A program made the translations under genes and the position numbers. Shown piece after piece: positions 1-7,413 of a stretch of 13,206 bases of DNA. Under the pieces are notes generated by a model. The model saw nothing but the letters and a program-made list of their open reading frames with translations. It made no database searches and was not told the DNA's origin. Each line of letters begins with the position of its first letter. The stretch's first letter is position 1. This DNA is from Streptomyces sp. NRRL S-455 (GTDB lineage: Bacteria > Actinomycetota > Actinomycetes > Streptomycetales > Streptomycetaceae): assembly GCF_000717875.1 (NCBI RefSeq), contig NZ_JOCT01000054.1, positions 1 through 13,206 of the forward strand, written 5' to 3'.

Positions 1-700
1 CCAGCAGCGGCAGCGGTTCACTGCTGGTGACCAGCTCCCGCAGCGGATGCCGCGCCAGCACCTCGTCCACCTCCGGCGTCAACGCCGCCGCCAGCCGCGA
101 CGACGCCGGGCGGTTCTCGTCCCGCAGGGCTTCGACGGCGGCCAGGATCACGTCCCGCGGGCCTCCCTCGGGCGCACCGGCGGCCGCCCGCTCGTACAGG
201 CGTGCACCCTCCTCCAGGACGAGGTCGGTGTCCAGGCCCGCCGGGATCTTGATCTCTGCGTGGTGACGCCAGGTGGCCACCGGATCGCCCCACGCTTCCA
301 CGGTGAACGTCCACGGACCGGGCTCCCCGGCGGTGACCTCGGCGCCCCACCGGTCCGTCCCCGGGGCCAGTTCGCGCATCGGCGTCCACGGTCCGGGGCG
401 GCCCTCGGGATCCTTCAGGACGACGTTGGCGGCGACCGAGTCGTGCCCCTCCCGGAACACCGTCGCCGAGATCTCGAAGGTCTCGCCGGTCACGGCCTTG
501 GCCGGTCGGCGTCCGTGCTGGACGACCGGGCGGACGTCGAGGACGGGTATGCGCCCGACGGCGGTCGCGTCGCCCGCGGGGGGTGGTGGCGAGCCCGGTG
601 GCCCGGCGTCGGCGGGGCGCACGGGGCGTGTGTCTCCGCCGGGCGCGCGTGCCCCGGTGCGGCGGGTCGAGGGTGGTGACGAATGGTGCTTGGCGGGCAT
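1..700 (-). CDS. glgE: GlgE maltosyltransferase, N-terminal part (cut by window edge)
   Basis: This frame is open from an ATG at 698-700 to the left edge, giving 233 residues. GlgE (alpha-1,4-glucan:maltose-1-phosphate maltosyltransferase, a GH13 enzyme) transfers maltosyl units from maltose-1-phosphate onto alpha-glucan in the cytoplasm. Residues 1-48 are a low-complexity Pro/Gly/Ala-rich tail of the kind seen in Streptomyces GlgE. From residue 49 the sequence reads GRIPVLDVRPVVQHGRRPAK, then AVTGETFEISATVFREGHD and later WRHHAEIKIPAG and LVLEEGARLYER. These are hallmarks of the GlgE N-terminal domain (DUF3416). The catalytic GH13 barrel lies outside the window. A ribosome binding site (AGGAG, about 6 nt before the ATG) supports the start. 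The gene points away from the subtilase and glgP; GlgP acts on the product of GlgE. Identity is secure from recognised family motifs, although the catalytic residues are not visible. Confidence 0.93.
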   Translation of the reverse strand, partial: MPAKHHSSPPSTRRTGARAPGGDTRPVRPADAGPPGSPPPPAGDATAVGRIPVLDVRPVVQHGRRPAKAVTGETFEISATVFREGHDSVAANVVLKDPEGRPGPWTPMRELAPGTDRWGAEVTAGEPGPWTFTVEAWGDPVATWRHHAEIKIPAGLDTDLVLEEGARLYERAAAGAPEGGPRDVILAAVEALRDENRPASSRLAAALTPEVDEVLARHPLRELVTSSEPLPLL

Positions 701-794
701 GACCGCTCCTGTCCGCGTCAACGTCGGTAGGCGGATGTCTGTGGGGAGGTGGGTCCTGCGTGGTGCTCCTGAGAGGGGTACCCGGAGGAGCCTT

Positions 795-813
795 CCCACC
801 CTATTCGGGTGGG
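795..813. other. Inverted repeat in the glgE leader
   Basis: A perfect 7-bp inverted repeat, CCCACCC (795-801) and GGGTGGG (807-813), with a 5-nt loop, lies about 95 nt upstream of the glgE start. It has no U-tract, so an operator or leader RNA hairpin is more likely than a terminator. No regulator can be assigned from the sequence. Confidence 0.3.
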
Positions 814-829
814 CAATCCGGCACTTTGT

Positions 830-858
830 TAACTACTCGCGCGTATGTCGACACACAA
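830..858 (-). promoter_or_regulatory. Possible glgE promoter
   Basis: On the minus strand a -35-like TTGTGT (853-858) is followed after exactly 17 nt by TAGTTA (830-835). This resembles the Streptomyces TTGACR-N17/18-TAGRRT vegetative pattern. It would give a glgE leader of about 120 nt containing the 795-813 hairpin. The element abuts the subtilase terminator at 861-889. It rests on pattern matching only. Confidence 0.3.
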
Positions 859-860
859 GA

Positions 861-889
861 CCGGCCTCGTCCGCGAGGGACGAGGCCGG
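861..889 (-). terminator. Hairpin terminator of the subtilase gene
   Basis: A perfect 12-bp GC-rich stem (861-872 paired with 878-889, 5-nt loop) lies 25 nt beyond the subtilase stop codon. Read on the minus strand it is followed by TCTTGTGT, a weakly T-rich tail. Streptomyces terminators often lack a full U-run, so this is a good candidate for ending subtilase transcription before the glgE promoter region. Confidence 0.75.
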
Positions 890-914
890 CCCCTTGGCAT
901 GTCTGTTCCTTCGC

Positions 915-2117
915 CTACCCCCGCGGCACCCGCAGTAACTTGTCCGGCGAACCGATGCCCCGGCGCAGGACCTTCCCGGTCGCCGCTCCCGCGGCCAGGG
1001 CCCTCCCGACCTGGGCGGGAGTCGCCTTCGGATGATCGGCGAGGTGGAGCGCGGCCGCGCCCGCGGCGTGCGGGGAGGCCATCGAGGTGCCCGAGAACGT
1101 GGCCCGCGCGGTGTCGCTCGCGGCGGACGCGGAGGTGATGCCCACGCCCGGGGCGAACAGATCGAGGGCCGGACCGTGGTTGGAGAAGGCCGGTTTTGCA
1201 TCCCTCCGGTCGGTCGCGCCGACCGTGATCGCCTCCTTGACGCTCCCCGGGGAGTACAGGCCGGCCGGCCTGCCGCCGTTGCCCGCGGCGACCGTGTAAG
1301 TGACTCCGGAGGCGATGGAGGCGCGGACGGCGGCGTCCAGCCGGTCGTTGCGCGGGCCGCCCAGGCTGAGGTTGGCGACCGCTGGCTTCTTCGCGTGCCG
1401 GGTCACCCACTCGATCCCGGCGATCACCCGGGCCGTGGTGCCCCCACCCGCGGCGTCGAGGACGCGCACCGAGACGATCCGGGCCTTCTTGGCGACGCCG
1501 TGGGCCGTCCCGGCGACCGTGCCGGCCACGTGTGTGCCGTGTCCGTTGGCGTCCGAGGCGATCTTGTCGTTCCCGACGAAGTCCCAGCCATGACCGGCCC
1601 GTCCGCCGAAATCCCGGTGGGTGGTGCGGACGCCGGTGTCGATCACGTACACCGTCACGCCGTCGCCCGCCGATCCGGGCGAGGTGTAGCCGAGATCCAG
1701 CGGCAGGGCGCGCTGGTCGACGCGGTCCAGCCCCCAGGACGGGGGGTTGCGCTGGGTGCGGTCCAGGCGCACGCGGGTGTCCTGGACGACGGAGGCGACC
1801 CGCGGGTCGGCAGCCAGCCGCGCGGCCCGTCTCTCGTCCGCCCGGACCGCGTAGCCGTTCAGGACCGTGTCGTAGGTGTGGCTGATCTCCACCCCGTACC
1901 GCTCGGCGAGGCTCTTCCCGGCCGCCGACGGTGCCCGGGTGCCCTCCTCCAGTGTCACCAGATAACTTCCGTGCACGGAGCCGGGTCCTCCGGCGCCGAG
2001 TATCCGCCCCTCCGGTACGGCGTGCGCGGGCAGGGTGATGGCTGAAAACGCGGCGGCGCAGATCGCCGCGGCCAGGCCCCCCGTCCAGCGCAGACGCCCC
2101 TTGCGCGTCCGTGCCAT
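915..2117 (-). CDS. Secreted subtilisin-family (S8) serine protease
   Basis: This 400-residue protein is an extracellular endopeptidase of the S8/S53 superfamily. Residues 1-33 form a Sec-type signal peptide: RTRKGRLR, a hydrophobic core, then a likely cut after AHA. Residues about 50-118 look like an I9 propeptide (SYLVTLEEGT, NGYAVRADE, VASVVQDTRVRL). The catalytic domain carries Asp160 (VYVIDTGVR), His193 (NGHGTHVAG), oxyanion Asn280 (VAAGN) and Ser345 (FSGTSMASPHAAG), so the triad is complete. The only cysteine is in the signal peptide. A longer frame opens at 2228, but the ATG at 2115-2117 has an AGGAGGGG ribosome binding site and leads straight into the signal peptide, so I use it. It sits between the glucan genes glgE and glgP with no obvious functional tie to them. 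It resembles proteinase K/aqualysin-type subtilases; the substrate is unknown. Confidence 0.93.
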   Translation of the reverse strand: MARTRKGRLRWTGGLAAAICAAAFSAITLPAHAVPEGRILGAGGPGSVHGSYLVTLEEGTRAPSAAGKSLAERYGVEISHTYDTVLNGYAVRADERRAARLAADPRVASVVQDTRVRLDRTQRNPPSWGLDRVDQRALPLDLGYTSPGSAGDGVTVYVIDTGVRTTHRDFGGRAGHGWDFVGNDKIASDANGHGTHVAGTVAGTAHGVAKKARIVSVRVLDAAGGGTTARVIAGIEWVTRHAKKPAVANLSLGGPRNDRLDAAVRASIASGVTYTVAAGNGGRPAGLYSPGSVKEAITVGATDRRDAKPAFSNHGPALDLFAPGVGITSASAASDTARATFSGTSMASPHAAGAAALHLADHPKATPAQVGRALAAGAATGKVLRRGIGSPDKLLRVPRG

Positions 2118-2407
2118 GGTCCGAGTTCCCCTCCTCGACTCGGCGTACGGCCGCCGCGCGGCTCCGCGTGGGGCCGCGCGGGCCGGTACGCCACTGCGCA
2201 GCCTCTCGTGACGGGTGAAGCACCACAAGGACGCCTATGGGGGCGGAATCGGCCATATCCGGGGGCAGGACGGTTCCGGCCGATCGGGGGTGGCGGTGGC
2301 GGAGCCTCAGCGGCGGCGGCGCCGGCGCCGGTACTGTCGTAGGAGACGTCGATGAAGCCCTGTGTCAAAGCCCTGCGTCAACCAGCGAACGCGCCGAGGT
2401 GGAACCC
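2118..2407. other. Divergent intergenic region, subtilase / glgP
   Basis: This 290-bp gap holds the upstream regions of both the subtilase (minus) and glgP (plus). I see no convincing -10/-35 pair for either gene. Visible structure includes a GC-rich CGGCGGCGGCGCCGGCGCC run near 2310-2330, a spaced ATCGGCC/GGCCGAT inverted repeat (2248-2254 and 2278-2284), and the 13-nt tandem repeat at 2357-2382. The plus frame is open back to an ATG at 2237, but it is low-complexity there and is not taken as coding. Confidence 0.5.
2357..2382. repeat. 13-nt tandem direct repeat upstream of glgP
   Basis: GCCCTGTGTCAAA (2357-2369) is followed directly by GCCCTGCGTCAAC (2370-2382), matching at 11 of 13 positions. 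The copies end 25 nt before the glgP GTG. Read on the minus strand they present TTGACG and TTGACA hexamers 13 bp apart. These could be paired operator half-sites or a -35 for the subtilase, but no good -10 is visible. Confidence 0.45.
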
Positions 2408-5026
2408 GTGAAGGCGATCCGTCGATTCACCGTCCGACCCGTGCTCCCCGACCCTCTCCGGCCGATCGGTGATCTGGCCCGCAATCTGCGCTGGTCGTGG
2501 CATGCGGAGACCCGTGACCTGTTCCAGTCCGTCGACCCCGAGCGGTGGGCCGCCTCGGGCGGCGACCCGATCCGGCTGCTGGGCAGCGTGCCGCCGGCGC
2601 GGCTCGCGGACCTGGCCGGAGACCGCCGCTTCCTGCGCCGCCTCGCCGAGGCCGCGGGCGACCTGAACGACTACATGACCGGCGACCGCTGGTATCAGAC
2701 CCAGCCCGACCAACTGCCCGCCGCCATCGCCTACTTCTCACCCGAGTTCGGTATCACGGCGGCCCTGCCGCAGTACTCCGGTGGCCTCGGCATCCTGGCC
2801 GGCGACCACCTGAAGGCCGCCAGTGACCTCGGCGTCCCGCTGATCGGCGTCGGCCTGCTCTACCGGCACGGCTACTTCCGCCAGACCCTCTCCCGCGACG
2901 GCTGGCAGCAGGAGCACTACCCCGTCCTCGACCCTCACGAGCTGCCCCTGGTGCTCCTCGAGGAGCCCGACGGCACGCCCGCCCAGGTCGCCCTCGCCCT
3001 GCCCGGCGGCAAGCAGCTGCGCGCCCGGATCTGGCAGGCGCAGGTCGGCCGGGTCCCGCTGCTGATGCTGGACTCGGACGTCGAGGAGAACGACCTCGGC
3101 GAGCGCGGCGTGACCGACCGGCTCTACGGCGGCGGCAGCGAGCACCGGCTGCTCCAGGAGATGCTGCTCGGCATAGGAGGGGTCAGGGCGGTGCGCACCT
3201 ACTGCCGGCTGACCGGGCACCCCGAGCCGGAGGTGTTCCACACCAACGAGGGACACGCCGGGTTCCTCGGCCTGGAGCGGATCGCCGAACTGTGCGCCGA
3301 CGGCCTCGACTTCGACTCGGCCCTGGAGGCGGTCCGGGCCGGGACCGTCTTCACCACCCACACGCCCGTCCCGGCCGGCATCGACCGCTTCGACCGCGAA
3401 CTGGTCGCCCGGCACTTCGGCCCCGACGCCGAACTGCCGCGCATCGACGTCGAACGCGTCCTCCGGCTCGGCATGGAGACCTACCCCGGCGGGGAGCCCA
3501 ACCTGTTCAACATGGCCGTGATGGGCCTGCGCCTCGCCCAGCGCGCCAACGGCGTGTCCCTGCTGCACGGCAACGTCAGCCGCGAGATGTTCTCCGGGCT
3601 GTGGCCGGGCTTCGACGCCGACGAGGTGCCGATCACCTCCGTGACGAACGGCGTGCACGCGCCCACCTGGGTCGCCCCGGAGGTGTTCCGGCTCGGCGCC
3701 CGGCAGATCGGCGTCCAGCGTGCCGAGGACGCGCTGACCGTCGGCGGCTCGGACCGCTGGGACGCCGTGGCCGACATCCCCGACCGGGAGATCTGGGAAC
3801 TGCGACGGGACCTGCGCGAGCAGCTCGTGACGGAGGTGCGGGAGCGGCTGAGGGCCTCCTGGCGGCAGCGCGGGGCCGCCACGGCCGAGCTGGGCTGGAT
3901 CGACGGGGTGCTCGATCCGGACGTCCTCACCATCGGCTTCGCCCGGCGCGTCCCGTCGTACAAGCGCCTGACGCTGATGCTGCGCGACCGCGACCGGCTG
4001 ATGGATCTGCTGCTGCACCCCGAGCGGCCGGTCCAGATCGTCGTGGCGGGCAAGGCGCACCCGGCCGACGACGGCGGAAAACGGCTGGTGCAGGAGCTGG
4101 TGCGGTTCTCGGACGATCCGCGCGTGCGGCACCGGATCGTGTTCCTGCCCGACTACGGCATGGCGATGGCGCAGAAGCTGTACCCGGGCTGCGACATCTG
4201 GCTGAACAATCCGCTCAGGCCGCTGGAGGCCTGCGGCACGTCCGGGATGAAGGCCGCGCTCAACGGTGGTCTGAATCTGTCCGTCCTGGACGGGTGGTGG
4301 GACGAGTGGTTCCAGCCCGACTTCGGTTGGTCGATCCCGACGGCCGACGGGGTCGGGACCGACCCGGACCACCGCGACGACATAGAGGCCGCGGCGTTGT
4401 ACGACCTGCTGGAGCAGCGGGTGACGCCCAGCTTCTACGAGCGCGGCCGGAGCGGGCTGCCCGACCGCTGGATCGAGATGGTCCGCCAGACGCTGAGCCT
4501 GCTCGGGCCGAAGGTGCTGGCCGGGCGGATGGTCCGCGAGTACGTCGAGCGGCTCTACACGCCGGCCGCGCTCGCCCACCGGTCCATGGATCCGGACGCG
4601 GCGCGGGATCTCGCGGAGTGGAAGGGCCGGGTGCGGGCGGCGTGGCCGGGGGTCACGGTCGACCATGTGGAGACGTCGGCGTCCGAGGCGCTGGCGGAGC
4701 TGGGGACGACGCTGGGGCTCCGCGTGCGGGTCGGTCTCGGTGATCTCGGGCCGGACGATGTCGATGTGCAGGTGGTGTCCGGGCGGGTGGACGAGGAGGA
4801 CCGGATCGGTGACGCGACGGTTGTTCCTCTGAAGCCGGTGGGGTCTCCCGACCAGGACGGGCGATGGGTTTACGAAGGGCCCTTGTCACTGGATCGCACC
4901 GGGCCTTTCGGATACACGGTGCGGATTCTGCCGGCTCACCGGTTGCTGGCGTCCAGTGCGGAGCTGGGCTTGATGGCCGGGCCTTCTGAGGAACTGGTGG
5001 AGGCTGCGGGGTTGTTGATGCGTTGA
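2408..5026 (+). CDS. glgP: Alpha-glucan (glycogen) phosphorylase
   Basis: The 872-residue product phosphorolyses alpha-1,4-glucans to glucose-1-phosphate in the cytoplasm, using pyridoxal phosphate. The N-terminus (RRFTVRPVLPDPLRPIGDLA, then NLRWSWHAETRDLF) is a DUF3417 domain, typical of the TIGR02094 alpha-glucan phosphorylase family. Family motifs follow: YFSPEFGITAALPQYSGGLG from residue 109, VFHTNEGHAGF near 276-286, SVTNGVHAPTW, FARRVPSYKR, and EACGTSGMKAALNGGLN, where Lys615 is the expected PLP-binding lysine. The length fits the family. I chose GTG 2408 (VKAIRRF) because a GAGG ribosome binding site lies just upstream and the family begins here; the frame stays open back to 2237 without recognisable protein. 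It is divergent from the subtilase and converges on the DUF1990 gene. Its substrate links it to glgE, on the other side of the subtilase. Confidence 0.95.
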   Translation: MKAIRRFTVRPVLPDPLRPIGDLARNLRWSWHAETRDLFQSVDPERWAASGGDPIRLLGSVPPARLADLAGDRRFLRRLAEAAGDLNDYMTGDRWYQTQPDQLPAAIAYFSPEFGITAALPQYSGGLGILAGDHLKAASDLGVPLIGVGLLYRHGYFRQTLSRDGWQQEHYPVLDPHELPLVLLEEPDGTPAQVALALPGGKQLRARIWQAQVGRVPLLMLDSDVEENDLGERGVTDRLYGGGSEHRLLQEMLLGIGGVRAVRTYCRLTGHPEPEVFHTNEGHAGFLGLERIAELCADGLDFDSALEAVRAGTVFTTHTPVPAGIDRFDRELVARHFGPDAELPRIDVERVLRLGMETYPGGEPNLFNMAVMGLRLAQRANGVSLLHGNVSREMFSGLWPGFDADEVPITSVTNGVHAPTWVAPEVFRLGARQIGVQRAEDALTVGGSDRWDAVADIPDREIWELRRDLREQLVTEVRERLRASWRQRGAATAELGWIDGVLDPDVLTIGFARRVPSYKRLTLMLRDRDRLMDLLLHPERPVQIVVAGKAHPADDGGKRLVQELVRFSDDPRVRHRIVFLPDYGMAMAQKLYPGCDIWLNNPLRPLEACGTSGMKAALNGGLNLSVLDGWWDEWFQPDFGWSIPTADGVGTDPDHRDDIEAAALYDLLEQRVTPSFYERGRSGLPDRWIEMVRQTLSLLGPKVLAGRMVREYVERLYTPAALAHRSMDPDAARDLAEWKGRVRAAWPGVTVDHVETSASEALAELGTTLGLRVRVGLGDLGPDDVDVQVVSGRVDEEDRIGDATVVPLKPVGSPDQDGRWVYEGPLSLDRTGPFGYTVRILPAHRLLASSAELGLMAGPSEELVEAAGLLMR

Positions 5027-5036
5027 CCTTGGCTGC

Positions 5037-5092
5037 GCGCGGGGGCTGGTCGCGCTCACGCGGCGGAGCCGCACATCGATACAGCCCCGCGC
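5037..5092. terminator. Palindromic intergenic repeat, likely bidirectional terminator (copy A)
   Basis: The 69-bp gap between the convergent glgP and DUF1990 genes is nearly filled by a long inverted repeat. GCGCGGGGGCTG (5037-5048) pairs with CAGCCCCGCGC (5082-5092) with one bulged G, and the interior holds a smaller hairpin GCGGC-GGA-GCCGC (around 5060-5072). From memory this matches a palindrome very common between convergent Streptomyces genes. A related copy occurs at 11831-11885 inside a coding sequence. Its place between two gene ends suggests it terminates both transcripts. Confidence 0.75.
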
Positions 5093-5095
5093 CCC

Positions 5096-5617
5096 TCAGG
5101 CATCCGCACCACCCTGCGCTGCCAGGTTCCGTAGGACGCTGCCGCACCGTCGCGCATAGGCATGCTGGATTCCCCGGGTCGCCGGGCCGCCGGCCCTCGC
5201 GTACCACTTGGCGGCGCGGCTGAAGGCGTTCACCGTCAGCCAGACCGTGCCGTCGCCCGTGCGGTCGACGACGAAGGACTCCTCGCCGCACTCGGGGTGG
5301 CCGGGCAGCGTTCCGTAGGCCCAGCCGGCGCGGCGGGGTTCCTCGATCGTCCAGATCACCCGGCAGGGGGCCTTGATCATGCCGGCCAGCGTGACGGTGA
5401 CGTCGACGCCGGGGGCGGCCCGGTCCGCGCTCGTGTCGACGCCGACGCCCACCGCCCGGTGCATCTCCCAGGTGAGGACCGCTTCCGAGGCCCGGCGGAA
5501 GAGCTCCTCGCCCTCGCCGAGGCGGGTGCGTACGTTCATGGGGCGGAAGCCGGGAGGGCAGAACCCCTCGTCGCGGGTGGCGCCGACATCGGCGTAGGTG
5601 AAGTCCTCCGAAGACAT
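5096..5617 (-). CDS. DUF1990 family protein
   Basis: This 173-residue soluble protein has no signal peptide or membrane segment. It is recognised as DUF1990 from the N-terminal FTYADVGATRDE and GFRPMNVRTRLGEG, the central GVDVTVTLAG and CRVIWTIEEP, and the characteristic YGTLPGHPECGEESFVV (about residues 101-117) followed by LTVNAFSRAAKWYARAGGPA. The function of the family is unknown. I chose ATG 5615-5617 (MSSEDFTYAD). An in-frame TTG nine bases further upstream is possible but would leave even less leader. A weak GGGGA lies about 2-6 nt before the ATG. The gene follows the broken M4 gene on the same strand, but a perfect 16-bp hairpin ends only 14 nt before its start, so its transcription is not obvious. 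Its 3' end meets the palindrome shared with glgP. Confidence 0.88.
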   Translation of the reverse strand: MSSEDFTYADVGATRDEGFCPPGFRPMNVRTRLGEGEELFRRASEAVLTWEMHRAVGVGVDTSADRAAPGVDVTVTLAGMIKAPCRVIWTIEEPRRAGWAYGTLPGHPECGEESFVVDRTGDGTVWLTVNAFSRAAKWYARAGGPATRGIQHAYARRCGSVLRNLAAQGGADA

Positions 5618-5631
5618 GGTCCCCAAGAGTA

Positions 5632-5670
5632 GGGCGGTACCCGGAGCGGCCGTCGCTCCGGGTACCGCCC
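5632..5670 (-). terminator. Perfect 16-bp hairpin after the first M4 gene
   Basis: GGGCGGTACCCGGAGC (5632-5647) pairs perfectly with GCTCCGGGTACCGCCC (5655-5670) around a 7-nt loop. It starts 15 nt after the M4 stop codon and ends 14 nt before the DUF1990 ATG. It is the obvious terminator of the M4 gene. Because the DUF1990 gene follows so closely, it could also act as an attenuator or leader hairpin for that gene. Confidence 0.85.
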
Positions 5671-5685
5671 GTCACTCCTGCTCGG

Positions 5686-7189
5686 TCAGCCGACGTTGAC
5701 GGCCGACCAGGCGGCCGCGACCGCCTTGTACTCGGTGCTGGTCGCGCCGTAGAGGTCCTTGGCGGCGTTCAGGGTCGCCGTGCGGGCCTGCGCGTACTTG
5801 GTCGTCGACGTCATGTACGTCGTCAGCGCCTTGTACCAGATCTGCAGCGCCTTGGTGCGGCCGATGCCGGTGACCGTGGAGCCGTTGGACGTGGGCGAGT
5901 TGTAGGTCACGCCGTTGATGGTCTTGGTGCCGCTGCCCTCGGACAGCAGGTAGAAGAAGTGGTTGGCCGGGCCGGAGGAGTAGTGGACGTCCAGGCCGCC
6001 GAGGCTGGAGGACCAGGCGTCGGCCGAGTCGCCGTCCTTGCTGGGCTTGTCCATGTAGCGCAGCGGGGAGCCGTCGCCGTTGATGTCGATCTCCTCGCCG
6101 ATGAGGTAGTCACCGACGTCCGAGGCGTTGTCGGCGAAGAACTCCGCGCCCGCGCCGAGGATGTCGGAGGTGGCCTCGTTCAGACCGCCGGACTCGCCGC
6201 TGTAGACCAGGCCCGCCGTGTTGGACGTCAGGCCGTGGCTCATCTCGTGGGCTGCCACGTCGAGCGAGGTCAGCGGGTTGGCGTTGCCGGAGCCGTCGCC
6301 GTAGGTCATGCAGAAGCAGCTGTCCGACCAGAACGCGTTGACGTAGTTGTTGCCGTAGTGGACCGGAGCCGGAGAACAGGGTGCCGGTGCCGGAGGTGCG
6401 GCGGTTGAGGTTGTACGTCTTGTGGCTGCCGCGGGTGCCGTCGGTGAGGGTGTACGACGAGCCCGACTTGGTGGTGCCGAGGCTGACCTGTCCGCTGTAC
6501 GTCGTGTGGCCGGTGCCGGTTTCGATGCCCTGGTACTCGTAGAGCTTCTCGCCGGTCGCGGCATCGGTGATGACGTGCAGTTCGTTCGGGGTGCCGTCCT
6601 CCTGGAGGCCGCCGACGACCGTCTCGTAGGCGAGGGTGGGCTTGCCGTCGGCCGCCCAGATCACCTTGCGGGGCGCGGAGTTCGCCTCGGTCTTCTCCGA
6701 GCCGGCCGCCTTCGCGAGGGTCACGGCCTGCTTCTCTGCCTTGGCCACGGTGACCGTCGGCTTGAGCGAGGCCACCTTGAGGGCGGCCTTCGTGGCTCTG
6801 GTGACGCTCTTGGTCTCGCCGGACTTCGACTCGTGCACGACGAGGTCGCCGCCGAGGACCGGCAGACCCGCGTAGGTCCGCTCGTAGCGGGTGTGGACGG
6901 AGCCGTCGGCGTCCTTCACGACGTCCTTGACGACCAGTTTCTCCTGGGCGCCGAGGCCTATCTCGTCGGCGGTCCCGGCGGCGTCCGCCTGCTGCTCCTT
7001 GATGAGGGCGGTGCGGGCGGGGGCGGAGAGCAGGACGGGTGCTGCGGCGAGGGCCGGCTTGCCGGAGGCGGAGTCGGCGGCGGCGCTGCTGCCGGAGGTC
7101 AGACCGGTGGTGAGCAGGGCGCCGGCCGCGACGGCGGTGGCGATGGCCAGCGTGGTGCGCTTGTGACGCGCGTAGAGAGGGGAGGTCAC
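5686..7189 (-). pseudogene. M4 (thermolysin-like) neutral metalloprotease, frameshifted by internal deletion (copy 1)
   Basis: This is a secreted zinc endopeptidase gene split between two frames. The first part starts at GTG 7187-7189, with AGGAG 5 nt upstream. It has a Sec signal peptide (RHKRTTLAIATAVAAGALL), then FTP/PepSY-type propeptide sequence (HTRYERTYAGLPVLGGDLVV, PRKVIWAADGKP, NELHVITDAATGEKLY), and reaches TLFSGSG at codon 276. At 6364/6363 the frame changes, and the second part runs 225 residues from VHYGNNYVNAFWSDSC to NVG-stop. That part holds the zinc motif HEMSH (6235-6249), the third ligand in GGLNEATSD and the DVHYSSG histidine. Compared with the neighbouring paralog and the family, roughly 50 codons of the DAHYG...TWDYY...NVHGR region are missing, with one base left over. 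Both flanks are otherwise undamaged, which suggests a recent lesion or a sequence/assembly error. No full-length product is expected as written. Confidence 0.88.
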
Positions 7190-7273
7190 ACAAGCTCCTA
7201 GGTGTGGGGGAACTGCCGTGGTGCTGTGGTGCTGTGCGCGGGTGGGGGAAGAGTGGCACCTCGGACGCGTACA

Positions 7274-7304
7274 TGTCAGGAGCGTGTGTGATGTTGGCCG
7301 GAAA
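7274..7304 (-). promoter_or_regulatory. Upstream motif shared by both M4 genes (copy 1)
   Basis: On the minus strand this reads TTTCCGGCCA, 10 variable bases, then CGCTCCTGACA, about 85 nt before the GTG start. The same two blocks recur upstream of the second M4 gene with an 11-nt gap. It is probably part of the promoter or an activator site, but which bases are -35 or -10 is unclear. Confidence 0.5.
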
Positions 7305-7317
7305 TCGACGGCGGGTG

Positions 7318-7334
7318 CATGTCGCGGAGACATG
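7318..7334. promoter_or_regulatory. CATGTC/GACATG inverted repeat upstream of copy 1
   Basis: CATGTC (7318-7323) and GACATG (7329-7334) form a 6-bp perfect dyad with 5 nt between. CATGTC recurs at 7272-7277 beside the shared motif. A regulator site for the copy 1 protease is possible, but the element is short and has no match upstream of copy 2. Confidence 0.25.
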
Positions 7335-7338
7335 AGGC

Positions 7339-7380
7339 GGGCGCCGTCCCGGGGGAGTCGAACCCGCCGGGACGGCGCCC
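7339..7380 (-). terminator. Hairpin terminator of the second M4 gene
   Basis: A perfect 14-bp stem pairs 7339-7352 with 7367-7380 across a 14-nt loop, beginning 34 nt beyond the stop codon of the 7414-9448 gene. There is no U-run, as is common in Streptomyces. It separates the two tandem protease genes into independent transcripts, consistent with each having its own upstream motif. Confidence 0.75.
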
Positions 7381-7413
7381 TGACCCGGGAGCCGCGAAGC
7401 GATGCGCCGCGGC

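Noticed and set aside
2118..2228. 37-residue N-terminal extension of the subtilase
   Set aside because: It would place an Arg-rich segment before a complete signal peptide; the ATG at 2115-2117 has a strong AGGAGGGG site.
829..2256. 475-codon minus-strand frame over the subtilase
   Set aside because: This is a same-strand, shifted frame. The catalytic triad and signal peptide are all in the 915-2117 frame.
2310..2335. CGGCGGCGGCGCCGGCGCC run as a regulatory dyad
   Set aside because: It is a self-complementary GC tract expected in DNA of this composition, with no spacing or second copy to suggest a site.
2237..2407. 57-residue N-terminal extension of GlgP from an ATG at 2237
   Set aside because: The extension is low-complexity and the family begins at K-A-I-R-R-F; the GTG at 2408 has its own ribosome binding site.
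2738..4666. 642-codon minus-strand open frame
   Set aside because: It lies wholly antisense to glgP and has compositional rather than protein-like sequence; glgP motifs are continuous on the other strand.
6355..6375. Programmed ribosomal frameshift joining the two halves of the M4 gene
   Set aside because: There is no slippery heptamer or tidy downstream stimulator, and conserved residues are missing at the junction, so a simple frameshift would not restore a normal protein.
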